Below, piece by piece: positions 55,413 to 63,583 of a stretch of DNA of 64,000 nt. Source of the stretch: Hyphomicrobiaceae bacterium (lineage in GTDB: Bacteria; Pseudomonadota; Alphaproteobacteria; Rhizobiales; Hyphomicrobiaceae); assembly GCA_022844275.1 (NCBI GenBank), contig JALHMB010000003.1, forward strand, positions 434,001-498,000, written 5' to 3'. The translations under genes were made by a program, and so were the position numbers. Numbering within the stretch: position 1 is the stretch's first letter; each line of letters begins with the position of its first letter. The notes beneath the pieces are model-generated. The model saw nothing but the letters and a program-made list of their open reading frames with translations. It was not told where the DNA came from and searched no databases.

Positions 55413-56114
55413 CTACTGCGTCTGCTGGGTCTGCTGGGTCTGCTGAATGGGCGCGCCGGCGGCGAGCCATGCCTCAATTGCTTCGGGCAGCCCGTCGAGC
55501 GGACGAAAACCGCTCGTGACGAGTGCATAGCCGCCACCCTCGGTCCCCGCGGCGAGCAGAGGAAAGCCTTGCACGCCTGCCTGCTGGCTCGTCAGGAAAT
55601 CGCGGAAGGTCTCGTTGCGCGCATCGGCCGAAAGCATCTCGAGCTCGAAGCGCTCCGCATCGATACCGAATTCCGGGGCAAGCGCCGCGAGCACTTTCGC
55701 GTCGGTCGTATCCTGGTTCTCGCCATAGAAGGCACGCGAGACGCGAGCCTTGAAAGCGAGCGCCTTCTCCGGCGCCAGGCGGCGCATCGTGACGACAGCA
55801 CGGCAGGCCGGCTCGGTGTCGTAGATGAAATGCTCGCGATCGAAGAACGAGAAATCGAAAGATTGGCCCGAGGCCTCGCCGACGCGCGTCCATGCTCCGC
55901 GGATGTACTCGCGATCCTTCTCGGTCATCGCCGTGGTGTTTCCGGCCCGGAGCCCACCCATGACCATCCTCAGAGGCAAGCGTCCCTCGAAGCGGTCAGC
56001 GAGCGCGCGGATGACAGGCGCAAAACCATAGCACCACGAGCACATGGGATCGGCGAAATAGATGAAATGCAGCCCCTCGCGACTGCCGCCGTCGGCGCCT
56101 TGCCTATCGGTCAT
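55413..56114 (-). CDS. DsbA-family thiol-disulfide oxidoreductase (cytoplasmic FrnE-like type)
   Basis: The 233-residue thioredoxin-fold protein has an active site C25-S-W-C28 (FADPMCSWCYGFAPVI) and the helical insertion typical of DsbA/FrnE proteins. It has no signal peptide, so it acts in the cytoplasm. The C-terminus ends in three Gln-Thr-Gln steps encoded by a 9-bp tandem repeat (near 55421-55447). It is the first gene of a pair with the AhpD-like gene. Confidence 0.87.
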   Translation of the reverse strand: MTDRQGADGGSREGLHFIYFADPMCSWCYGFAPVIRALADRFEGRLPLRMVMGGLRAGNTTAMTEKDREYIRGAWTRVGEASGQSFDFSFFDREHFIYDTEPACRAVVTMRRLAPEKALAFKARVSRAFYGENQDTTDAKVLAALAPEFGIDAERFELEMLSADARNETFRDFLTSQQAGVQGFPLLAAGTEGGGYALVTSGFRPLDGLPEAIEAWLAAGAPIQQTQQTQQTQ

Positions 56115-56259
56115 AGGAGACCTTTCCCCGGGGCGCTTGATCGCCTCGTCGGGGCACGCTAGTAAGCCGGCCCGCGAGTGTCAAACCTCGAGCTAGATTG
56201 CGGCAATTCGACTTCGAGGGTTGCGGGAACCTTGGATCGGTTCCACTCGTAATGCGCAC

Positions 56260-56523
56260 ATGAACGAAGAAGAAAAGCGCATCATTCGACGCCAAAGAGT
56301 CCTCAAGGGGGGAAAGATCATCTTTGCGGATGGTAATTCCGTCGTGGACTGCGTCATCCGCAATCTCTCGGCCGCCGGCGCGCGCCTCGAAGTCCCGACG
56401 ACGGTCGGTCTTCCGCAGGAATTCACGCTCATCGATTCGCATTCGGGCCGGAGCTACATCGCAAAGGTTGCCTGGCGCCGCGGCGAGACCATGGGCGTCG
56501 AATTCAGCGATCAGCCCGTGTAA
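56260..56523 (+). CDS. PilZ domain protein
   Basis: This is an 87-residue single PilZ domain: RRQRVLKGGKIIF, then the c-di-GMP-binding type D/N-x-S-x-x-G motif in CVIRNLSAAGARLEV, and YIAKVAWRRGETMGVEFSDQ. Small stand-alone PilZ proteins of this type are common in Hyphomicrobiales; the first Arg motif is not an ideal R-x-x-x-R, so nucleotide binding is possible but not certain. The ATG at 56260 fits the domain start better than codons upstream. Confidence 0.85.
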   Translation: MNEEEKRIIRRQRVLKGGKIIFADGNSVVDCVIRNLSAAGARLEVPTTVGLPQEFTLIDSHSGRSYIAKVAWRRGETMGVEFSDQPV

Positions 56524-56565
56524 GAGGCTGAGGTCTAAGTGCCCACGCCCGGGCACCGGTTCATG

Positions 56566-56812
56566 GTCCCCAAGGCCTCGCATTTCGCGTGGAACCATTC
56601 TGCCGCCTCGGTGGCTTCATGTTTCGCGAGGCATGGGGGACGAGGGAGCGCGACTGAGCGTCCCCTCGAGCGCCAGCCTGCCCCGGCCTTTACCCTGCTC
56701 GATGTGATCAGGGAGCGGCGCTACGCCGCCGAGATCGAATGGCGCCGTGGCAAGAGCATTGGCGTAAGCTTCTGCGACCTTACCGATCCCGAGGACAACG
56801 AGCGGCGGGCCT
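56566..56812 (+). pseudogene. Broken PilZ-domain gene (two frame changes)
   Basis: Directly after the intact PilZ gene, a second PilZ-like sequence is spread over frames. WNHSAASVASCFARH is in one frame, MGDEGARLSVPSSASLP in the next, then FTLLDVIRERRYAAEIEWRRGKSIGVSFCDLTDPEDNERRAW back in the first. These join to the standard order of a PilZ domain (S-x-x-G-A-R-L-x-V and WRRGxxxGVxF). Two indels have destroyed it. Likely a tandem duplication that decayed. Confidence 0.6.
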
Positions 56813-56968
56813 GGCCCGAACGGGCCGATTGCCGCACTGCGCAGCAGGCATATCCTCAGCGTGTAAGCTGCGGATCAGAGATTTTTGAAGCCGTTCGGGG
56901 GCGCCATCGACGTCACTGGCGGCTATAGTCGCCTCAGCATCCACATCCCAGCGCTTCAGGCTCCGCTC

Positions 56969-58228
56969 ATGCCCACGCCCCCGAGAAACGACAACGCTGC
57001 CATCGATCCCGTCAAGCTCGACCGCCTCGCCGAGGTTGCGATCAAAGTCGGCCTGCAACTCCAGCCCGGCCAGGATCTTTTTCTCACCGCGCCGGTCAGC
57101 GCATTGCCGCTCGTGCGCCGCATTGCCGAGCACGCCTACAAGGCCGGCGCCGGTCTCGTCACGCCCATGCTCTCCGACGAAGAGATCACGCTCGCGCGCT
57201 ACCGCAATGCCTCCGATGCGAGCTTCGACCGCGCCGCAAGCTGGCTCTACGAGGGCATTGGCAAGGCCTTCGACAACAACACCGCGCGGCTCGCCATTGT
57301 CGGCGACAATCCCATGCTGCTTGCGGGCGAGGACCCCGCCAAGGTCGCCCGCGCAAGCAAGGCGAACTCGATGGCCTACCAACCTGCGCTCGAAAAGATC
57401 GCGGGGTTCGACATCAACTGGAACATCGTCGCCTATCCGGGGCCGTCCTGGGCCAAGCTCGTCTTCCCCGATGACGCGGAGGACGTCGCGGTGACCAAGC
57501 TGGCGGATGCGATCTTCGCGGCCTCGCGCGTTGACCGCACGGATGCCGTCGATGCCTGGGCCCGGCACAATGCCGCGCTGCAGAGCCGTACGGCGTGGCT
57601 CAATGGCCAGCGCTTCTCGGCGCTCCACTTCACCGGCCCCGGTACGGATCTCACCGTCGGGCTCGCCGACAGCCACGAATGGCAAGGTGGCTCCTCGATG
57701 GCTAAGAACGGCATCACGTGCAATCCGAATATCCCGACCGAAGAGGTCTTCACGACACCGCACGCACGCCGCGTAAGCGGTCATGTCGCGAGCACGAAGC
57801 CACTGTCCTATCAGGGCACGCTGATTGACAACATCGCCGTGCGCTTCGAGGAAGGCCGCATCGTCGAGGCGAAGGCCTCGAAAGGCGAGGAAGTGCTCAA
57901 CAAGGTACTCGACACTGACGAAGGCGCGCGTCGTCTTGGCGAAGTCGCGCTCGTGCCGCACTCATCACCGATCTCGAAGAGCGGGCTCCTCTTCTACAAT
58001 ACGCTTTTCGACGAGAACGCCGCCTGCCACATTGCGCTCGGCCAGTGCTACTCGAAGTGCTTCCTCGATGGCGGCAAGCTCACGCCCGAGCAGATCGCAG
58101 CGCAAGGCGGCAACAAGAGCTTCATCCACATCGACTGGATGATCGGCTCCGACAAGATCGACATTGACGGCATTCTTGCGGACGGCCGTCGCGTGCCCGT
58201 CTTCCGCCAGGGCGAGTGGGCCGCTTAA
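56969..58228 (+). CDS. M29 family metallo-aminopeptidase (AmpS/AmpT-type)
   Basis: The 419-residue protein has VKLDRLAEVAIKVGLQLQPGQDLFLTAP, the metal-site motifs FHGPGTDLTVG-like (HFTGPGTDLTVGLADSHEW), PNIPTEEVFTTPH, VALVPHSSPISKSGLLFYNTLFDENAACHIALGQ and FIHIDWMIGSDKIDIDG. All are typical for the cytosolic M29 family with a cocatalytic metal pair. The ATG at 56969 is chosen; 28 residues further upstream would be non-conserved. Confidence 0.93.
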   Translation: MPTPPRNDNAAIDPVKLDRLAEVAIKVGLQLQPGQDLFLTAPVSALPLVRRIAEHAYKAGAGLVTPMLSDEEITLARYRNASDASFDRAASWLYEGIGKAFDNNTARLAIVGDNPMLLAGEDPAKVARASKANSMAYQPALEKIAGFDINWNIVAYPGPSWAKLVFPDDAEDVAVTKLADAIFAASRVDRTDAVDAWARHNAALQSRTAWLNGQRFSALHFTGPGTDLTVGLADSHEWQGGSSMAKNGITCNPNIPTEEVFTTPHARRVSGHVASTKPLSYQGTLIDNIAVRFEEGRIVEAKASKGEEVLNKVLDTDEGARRLGEVALVPHSSPISKSGLLFYNTLFDENAACHIALGQCYSKCFLDGGKLTPEQIAAQGGNKSFIHIDWMIGSDKIDIDGILADGRRVPVFRQGEWAA

Positions 58229-58238
58229 GCCACGCCTC

Positions 58239-58946
58239 CTAGATCGCGCCACGAGCAGCAGAAGCCGCATAGCGCGCGAGGGAAGGCTCGAGGCTTGTGC
58301 CCTGCTCGGCAAGGAAATCCTCGACAATGCGGCGGCGGGCATCCGATGCCGCGCCATCGAGATGACCTAAGCCGTGCAGCGCGCTCTTGATGCAGACCGT
58401 ATTCGGCGAGCGCAGTGCCGAGGCGAGCACGTCGAGCAGCGTGGCGACGCGCAGATCTTTCGGTCCCGCACCGCGCCAGTAGCCGAGCGGCGAAGCATCC
58501 CAAAGCATGTACGTGAAGTAGCCGAGCGGCCCCGCCGCCTCATGCAGCAGACCCGGCGCGGGGACGGCGCGCGGCGTCAGGCAGGCCTCGTAGAGCACCT
58601 TGACGGAGGCAATGGCCGCGCACTGGTCCGCCACGGACACAGTCTCGCAATTCTGCCGATGTGCGGGCGAATTCCACAACCGGTAGCCGAAGTTCGAGCA
58701 CTTCATGGAAAATAGTGCCGAGAGGCCGATGCCAACCTCATCCGCACCGAACGCTGCCAGATCTGTCCCAGAACGCGACATCACATGCACGAAGAGTGGC
58801 GCGATCTCGTTCGTCTCCGCGGCGAATTCGGGACAATGAAAATCGCGGGCGCATTGCGCTCCGCGCGCAGCCTCTGGAAGGCGATGAAAATAGTGCTCGA
58901 GCAAAGCTTCGTAGCGATGCTGCGGTGGCTCGGGTAGCCGGTTCAT
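58239..58946 (-). CDS. Conserved hypothetical protein, soluble, Cys-containing
   Basis: The 235-residue protein starts at the ATG at 58946 (ACGGAGGACACTTC in front). It has a helical look with CARDFHCPEFAAETNEIAPLFVHVMSRSG, FSMKCSNFGYRLWNSPAH, and a C-terminal SALHGLGHLDGAASDARRRIVEDFLAEQ, suggesting HEAT-like helical pairs. No family is recognised. It lies convergent to the M29 aminopeptidase gene (10 bases between stops). Confidence 0.7.
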   Translation of the reverse strand: MNRLPEPPQHRYEALLEHYFHRLPEAARGAQCARDFHCPEFAAETNEIAPLFVHVMSRSGTDLAAFGADEVGIGLSALFSMKCSNFGYRLWNSPAHRQNCETVSVADQCAAIASVKVLYEACLTPRAVPAPGLLHEAAGPLGYFTYMLWDASPLGYWRGAGPKDLRVATLLDVLASALRSPNTVCIKSALHGLGHLDGAASDARRRIVEDFLAEQGTSLEPSLARYAASAARGAI

Positions 58947-59031
58947 GAAGTGTCCTCCGTCCAATCCCGAACCTTTCGTCGCGACGTGGCGGCAGAAGGT
59001 TCATTGGACTGGCAAGAGGAGTGCCAAACAA

Positions 59032-59050
59032 CCTAGGTCAAATACCTAGG
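59032..59050. promoter_or_regulatory. Inverted repeat between the phasin and hypothetical-protein genes
   Basis: CCTAGGT (59032-59038) and ACCTAGG (59044-59050) are perfect 7-bp arms with a 5-base spacer (CAAAT). It lies 9 bases after the phasin stop and about 85 bases before the start of the gene at 58946, so it may be a terminator stem for the phasin or an operator for that gene. Confidence 0.45.
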
Positions 59051-59059
59051 AAATAAATC

Positions 59060-59437
59060 TTAGCGGCGTGGGGTCATACCCTGCATGGCCTCGGTCATCA
59101 ACATGCCGATCTCCTGCGCCTGCTTGGCGTACGCTTGCATCTGGGCCTGGGCGAACTGCGTCTGCAGCGAGAGCACCTGCTGGACATCCTTCGCCGACGC
59201 GAGATCGCTCGCCAGCGCAAAGCTCGCTTCGGCGTTCTCCTTGGCGTACCCGATGGCGCGCTCCTGAACGGACTGGAAGCCGCTCGTCAACTCGTTGGCG
59301 GGCAGACCTTTCGTCCACATGCCGACCGCCTGCGCCATGGCATCCATGAACTGGCCGTACGTCGCCCGGGCCTGCTCGACATTCCTCTCTGCGAGTTCAC
59401 GCATCTGCTGGGGGAACTCGAAGGGATTCTGCGCCAT
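59060..59437 (-). CDS. Phasin family protein
   Basis: The 125-residue amphipathic helical protein has MAQNPFEFPQQMRELAERNVEQARATYGQFMDAM and QERAIGYAKENAEASFALASDLASAKDVQQVLSLQTQFAQAQMQAY, the Phasin_2 pattern. It coats polyhydroxyalkanoate granules or acts as an apolar-surface protein. The ATG at 59437 has AGGAGG 6 bases upstream on the coding strand; a longer frame to 59596 is upstream sequence only. Polyhydroxyalkanoate synthase genes are not in the window. Confidence 0.92.
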   Translation of the reverse strand: MAQNPFEFPQQMRELAERNVEQARATYGQFMDAMAQAVGMWTKGLPANELTSGFQSVQERAIGYAKENAEASFALASDLASAKDVQQVLSLQTQFAQAQMQAYAKQAQEIGMLMTEAMQGMTPRR

Positions 59438-59592
59438 GGATGCCTCCTGTGCATAAGCCGCGTCTGGTCGAGCCTGGGCCGAACGACCATGCGCTATTGA
59501 TCCGGCTGAGATCAACCCAATAACGCCGAATGCGGGACAATCGCAAGGGCGGCGGGCGCGGTTAGCGACTTGCCCGACGCCGAAGGAGCCAC

Positions 59593-60936
59593 TCAACTCG
59601 TTGGTTGATCAAGCTTCCGGGTAAGACTCTCGAACTCGCGCCGCAGTTCCTCATTGCGGAAGATCTGCTCGAAAGTTGGCGCTTCGAGCTTCTGTATGGC
59701 CTCGAATGTCGTAGCGCTCTCGCGCATCAGGACACGCAACTGGAAGCTCGCCTCGACCGTCTCGTAGGTATTGTCGGCGATCTTGAGGTCATGTACCGCA
59801 CGAGCCCGCGCGCGTGCGATCTGCTCGCGCTGTTGGAGCAGGTAGCGCCGATAGCCCTTGGCCGCATCCTCGGCAAGGCGCTGGCTCTCGCGGTTCGCTT
59901 CGAGCGCGCGGCGCTGATCGGGCCGGTTCTCGGCGCGGAGAAGCTGGTTGGTCTTGGCCCGCGCCTGCTCGACATCCTTCACGATGGCTTCTAGCTTCGG
60001 CAGGTACTGCTTGTCGATCTTGCCGATCATCGAATCCTGGGCGTGCACGAGGATCGCGAACAGCGCCGCGTGCATGGCGAAGTACTTCCTCGCCGCACCG
60101 ATGTTCTCGCCCGACGCAGCCATGAGCTTGCCGAGCTGGCCATCGATGAGCTTCGCCGAGTTGAACACCGCAACAAGCCGCACGATGTCGCCGGAGAGCA
60201 CGCCGTCGAGTAGCAGGTCGACCTGATCGTTGCCGAGCTCAATGCCGCTCTTCGCCAGCGCCGCGCGGATCTCCTCCTTCGTCGCGGCAATCTGGTCGCG
60301 GTTGAGATCGATGCGCGAGCGCGCGTCGGCGATGTCGCGCTCGAGGCTGTCGACGGTATCGGCCGTCACGCCCGGAATGAACGCACTCTTCGGCGCAATG
60401 AGCTGCTTCTCGCGCAGCTTGACGATCCGCTCTTCGATCTCGTGGATATTCTTGCGCAGGCCCTCGATCTTCTTCTGGCTCTCGACCACAGGCACGTCGG
60501 TCACGATGCCGAGCGCGGCATCGAGGAGGTCGCGGACTTTGCGCTCGCGGTCCTCGCGCGTCTCGGTCCAGATCGGCGGTACGATGAAGTCCTTGCTGGA
60601 GGGGAGCTTGCGCGCCTCTCCGCGGCTACGCGCCGTGTCGTTGAGAATGGCGTCTATCGCCTTCATGAGGCGCTGCGCCTGCTCGTGGAGTGGATCGCCC
60701 TCGCGCGGATCACGCGCCTGAGCGTCGGTCTGGGTTGTATCAGATGACTGAGCGGGGGGCTGCGCAGCGGGAGGCGGCGTTTGATTGCGGCCGGGCGTCC
60801 CCTGGACGCGATGGAGATCGACGCCCTGCTGCCTGATGACGTTCGCGATGCCGTCGCGCGACGGCTCCGCACTCACGACATGCGGCCAGATGCTGGCCGT
60901 TGCCGCCACAACGCACCCCATGAAAACGCCGCGCAT
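59593..60936 (-). CDS. Secreted coiled-coil protein of unknown function
   Basis: The 447-residue protein has a signal peptide (residues 1-23, ending HVVSA). A Pro/Gln-rich stretch follows, then long helices with heptads (VESQKKIEGLRKNIHEIEERIVKLREKQ, TVDSLERDIADARSRIDLNRDQIAATKEEIRAAL, RAKTNQLLRAENRPDQRRALEANRES). A central IELGNDQVDLLLDGVLSGDIVRLVAVFNS block looks conserved. The start is the ATG at 60936 with GGAGGTAC upstream. No family name can be given. Its 658-base upstream gap holds tandem repeats and possible regulatory sites. Confidence 0.75.
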   Translation of the reverse strand: MRGVFMGCVVAATASIWPHVVSAEPSRDGIANVIRQQGVDLHRVQGTPGRNQTPPPAAQPPAQSSDTTQTDAQARDPREGDPLHEQAQRLMKAIDAILNDTARSRGEARKLPSSKDFIVPPIWTETREDRERKVRDLLDAALGIVTDVPVVESQKKIEGLRKNIHEIEERIVKLREKQLIAPKSAFIPGVTADTVDSLERDIADARSRIDLNRDQIAATKEEIRAALAKSGIELGNDQVDLLLDGVLSGDIVRLVAVFNSAKLIDGQLGKLMAASGENIGAARKYFAMHAALFAILVHAQDSMIGKIDKQYLPKLEAIVKDVEQARAKTNQLLRAENRPDQRRALEANRESQRLAEDAAKGYRRYLLQQREQIARARARAVHDLKIADNTYETVEASFQLRVLMRESATTFEAIQKLEAPTFEQIFRNEELRREFESLTRKLDQPTS

Positions 60937-61063
60937 GACCGTACCTCCGCACACGAACATAGTGCGTGGATTGGGGCGTTACCATGGTGCGTGCATGAAT
61001 ATCGTTGACAGCTTTGGCGTGCATGCCTGCGCTGCGGGAGGTCGGCGCTCTGCTACGGGCGTC

Positions 61064-61185
61064 CTGAAAAGCAGCGAGGCAGGGCGCTTTGCTTAGCTGG
61101 GTCCGCCTACGCTGAAAAGCAGCGAGGCGGGCGCTTGGCTTAGTTGGGCCCGCCTGCGGCTGCAAAAAAGCAGCGAGGCGGGCCC
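61064..61185. repeat. Tandem 48-bp repeat, two full copies plus a partial
   Basis: Copies at 61064-61111 and 61112-61159 share about 90% of bases (CTGAAAAGCAGCGAGGC, then GGGCGCTT, CTTAG, TGGG, CCGCCT). A third partial copy starts at 61160 (AAAAAGCAGCGAGGCGGGC), which leads into a GCGAGGCGGGC/GCCCGCCTCGC hairpin (61172-61200). It lies 130-260 bases upstream of the minus-strand secreted coiled-coil gene. Confidence 0.75.
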
Positions 61186-61530
61186 GGGCGCCCGCCTCGC
61201 AACGGACAGGGTGCACGCACCCGTCCGGGCCTTTCGGCCTCTATCGAAGTCTGAAACTGACGCCCGGTGAAACTGTCCGGCGCGCGAGGGCTCCCCCACC
61301 GCTCGCGCGCCATCTCATTGAGCTCGGGCCCCGCGGCCTCTGCTCGTCTCACAGGCGGGCCAGCACCCCCGCAATCAGGCTTGGTGCGCTAACCCACCGA
61401 TCTCATTGCCGGCGCACACGAAAGCACATCCCCCACGTGCTTCCCGCGCCCGCGGTGCTATGCGCCCGGCCCTCTGCGGCGGCGCACGGACACGCGATCC
61501 GGCATGGACGCCAGAATATTACCGAAGGAC

Positions 61531-61545
61531 TTAATAAAGGTTTAA
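61531..61545. promoter_or_regulatory. CtrA-type site TTAA-N7-TTAA
   Basis: TTAA (61531-61534), seven bases, TTAA (61542-61545) is the full CtrA box spacing, lying in a small AT-rich island in otherwise GC-rich DNA. It is the only such site noted by eye. No gene start lies within 500 bases in the convenient direction except unannotated sequence, so it may be chance. Confidence 0.35.
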
Positions 61546-61594
61546 GCGGCGTGCCGCCGGATAGCCGGCGTGGCCACCGGCATATGCGCCCAGC

Positions 61595-61912
61595 CTATTC
61601 CGCCGCGTCGACCTGGATCTTGTCGATCGCATTGTCGACGACGACGGGCGTCTCGAAGTAGGCGATGTCCGGCTCGGCGCCATAACGATCGGCGATCATC
61701 TTCTTCCACTCGGCAGTGTAGACGCGCTCTGCTGCAGCACGGCTCTCCCAGAGGTAGACGCCGCCTCCGATGCCGCTCTCATCGTAGAGGTAGTATTTCC
61801 GCACGAGACCGCTAAGGCCGCGGTACTTGGGTGCGGAACCCTTGAAGAGTTCCGCCGCGTCTTCCGCCTTCACGGTAGGTGGAAGCTTGAAGCGCACGAT
61901 CGCTGTAATCAT
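61595..61912 (-). CDS. YdhR-like monooxygenase-fold protein
   Basis: This is a 105-residue ferredoxin-like (dimeric alpha/beta barrel) protein: MITAIVRFKLPPTV, EDAAELFKGSAPKYRGLSGLVRKYYLYDESGIGGGVYLWESRAAAERVYTAEWKKMIADRYGAEPDIAYFETPVVVD. It matches the YdhR/putative monooxygenase family. The ATG at 61912 has AGGAGGAACGCG in front; the 61927 start would be unsupported. Substrate unknown. It is 51 bases downstream of the GST gene on the same strand. Confidence 0.85.
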   Translation of the reverse strand: MITAIVRFKLPPTVKAEDAAELFKGSAPKYRGLSGLVRKYYLYDESGIGGGVYLWESRAAAERVYTAEWKKMIADRYGAEPDIAYFETPVVVDNAIDKIQVDAAE

Positions 61913-61963
61913 CGCGTTCCTCCTCACGCTGCACGCAACAAAGGACGCTCATTCGGCGTCCTC

Positions 61964-62566
61964 TCACGACGGCCGCGTTGCCTCGAAGGCCGGCACCACC
62001 GCCGCGAACTCGTCGAGCCACTTCACGAGCTTCGGATGTCCCGCGCGCCACTTGCCGCCATGGCGGAAATCGAGATAGCCGAGTGCGCACGCGAGCGTCA
62101 GATGACCATAGTCGGGATTGCTCTTCCAGGCAGGCGGCGCCTTCTCGAGCTGCGCGAGCGAACGATCGATCTTCGCCTGCTGGCGGTCGACCCAGGCCTG
62201 CACTTTCATGTTCTCGGGCCGGAAGCGACCTTCATAGACAAGCAACAGCGCTGCATCGAGAATGCCGTCCGCGAGTGCGCCAGCCGTCAGCGTACGCCAG
62301 CGTTCCGCGCCGCTCTTGGGAAACAGCTCCGGCCCACTGCCAACCACGTCGAAGTACTCGCAGATCACGTGGCTGTCGAAGACCGCCTCTCCGTCATCCG
62401 TGATGAGACATGGGATCTTGCCGAGCGGGTTGAGCTTGTTGAGCGCGTCGTCGCCCTTGTTGGTGTCCGTTGGCAGGAGCTCGATCTTGTCCGTCAGGCC
62501 TTTCATGCCCGCGGCGATCTTGACCTTGCGTCCATAGGGCGAAAGCGGCGACGACATCAGCTTCAT
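61964..62566 (-). CDS. Glutathione S-transferase
   Basis: The 200-residue GST has the thioredoxin-like N-terminal domain: MKLMSSPLSPYGRKVKIAAGMKGL, then NPLGKIPCLITDDGEAVFDSHVICEYFD (the cis-Pro and S-E/D motif that bind glutathione). A helical C-terminal domain follows (VQAWVDRQQAKIDRSLAQLE, LACALGYLDFRHGGKW). The ATG at 62566 starts exactly at the domain; upstream in-frame codons are leader sequence. Confidence 0.92.
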   Translation of the reverse strand: MKLMSSPLSPYGRKVKIAAGMKGLTDKIELLPTDTNKGDDALNKLNPLGKIPCLITDDGEAVFDSHVICEYFDVVGSGPELFPKSGAERWRTLTAGALADGILDAALLLVYEGRFRPENMKVQAWVDRQQAKIDRSLAQLEKAPPAWKSNPDYGHLTLACALGYLDFRHGGKWRAGHPKLVKWLDEFAAVVPAFEATRPS

Positions 62567-62849
62567 GGCAAGCAGTTCCTCGAAGATTTTCTCGGACCTC
62601 ATGCGGCTGTGCACGAGGTTGGGCACATTGGGATCGTGCCGCGCCCGTTGAACGGCCGCAAGCCATTTCAATCTATGGCTCGTATTGGATTTGGAGAGCT
62701 GGCCAGCGGCCCGAGACTTATGCCGTCGGATTGGCCCCCGCCACACCAGCGCCAGCCAGCTCCCATGAGCCCTTCTTAGCCACATCCTTCCGCGCGCGCC
62801 TCACATCTCTGACGGTTATGCACGATCACGACCAAATGTGGATGAGAGG

Positions 62850-63485
62850 TCAGTCCGCGTTGCCTGTTGCCGATGTGCCGCCTGCCGCGAGGCGCGCGAG
62901 CCAGACGGTGTGCCCGCCGCACGTTGCATCCTCGGCGACATGCGCGAGGATCTCGAACCCTTGCGCACTGAGAAGCGCTGCATATTCATCCGCATCGAGA
63001 CTTGCGTGATAGAGTGGCTCGCCGTGATAGGAGCCGATCGCTTCTCCGTGTGCGGGTCCGCTCGTGAACATGAGTGCTGCACCCGGCGCCGCGTGCCTGC
63101 GGAAAGCCGGAAACATTTCGCGCTGATCCTCGGCGGTCAGGTGAAAGAAGCTGTCCCAAGCAAGGATACCGCCGAACTCGATGCCAAGATCGAGGCGGCG
63201 CATGTCGGCGACGACCCATTTCTGATCCGGAAAGCGCGCTTCGCAAAGCCGGATCAGCGAGGGCGCGCTGTCAACGCCGGTCACGGGATGCCCGCTCTCG
63301 ATGAAGTAGCGTCCAATCGGCTCCCCCATGCCGCAGCCGAGATCGAGGACGGTCCCCCGTGGCTCCATGGCCGCGCGAAAACGATCGAGCCAACCGCGCT
63401 CGAACAGCGCGCGCCCGCGATCGGTGTCGTAGTCCGCAGCGTGGCGCTCGTAGAGATCGATGATCCGGCTCGATGATGTGTCCAT
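62850..63485 (-). CDS. Class I SAM-dependent methyltransferase
   Basis: The 211-residue protein has YERHAADYDTDRGRALFERGWLDRFRA, motif I GTVLDLGCGMGEPIGRYFIESGHPVTGVDSAPSL, KWVVADMRRLDLG and GILAWDSFFHLTAEDQREMFPAF. A small-molecule methyltransferase is likely; the acceptor is unknown. The ATG at 63485 is chosen; the longer frame to 63680 overlaps the divergent hydrolase gene. Confidence 0.9.
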   Translation of the reverse strand: MDTSSSRIIDLYERHAADYDTDRGRALFERGWLDRFRAAMEPRGTVLDLGCGMGEPIGRYFIESGHPVTGVDSAPSLIRLCEARFPDQKWVVADMRRLDLGIEFGGILAWDSFFHLTAEDQREMFPAFRRHAAPGAALMFTSGPAHGEAIGSYHGEPLYHASLDADEYAALLSAQGFEILAHVAEDATCGGHTVWLARLAAGGTSATGNAD

Positions 63486-63583
63486 GGACCAAGCTTCCGC
63501 CAGCCATTCGCGCAATTCAACAACCTTCGGTAAGGTGGTCGCGCACCGATAACTACTGCCCCGCATTCCTGGAAGAACTACCC

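Noticed and set aside
61064-61200. CRISPR array
   Set aside because: The repeats are contiguous 48-bp units without unique spacers, and no cas gene is near.
61070-61352. Short minus-strand open frames encoding Ala/Ser/Arg repeats
   Set aside because: They arise from the tandem repeat and hairpin DNA, have no ribosome-binding site and no family resemblance.
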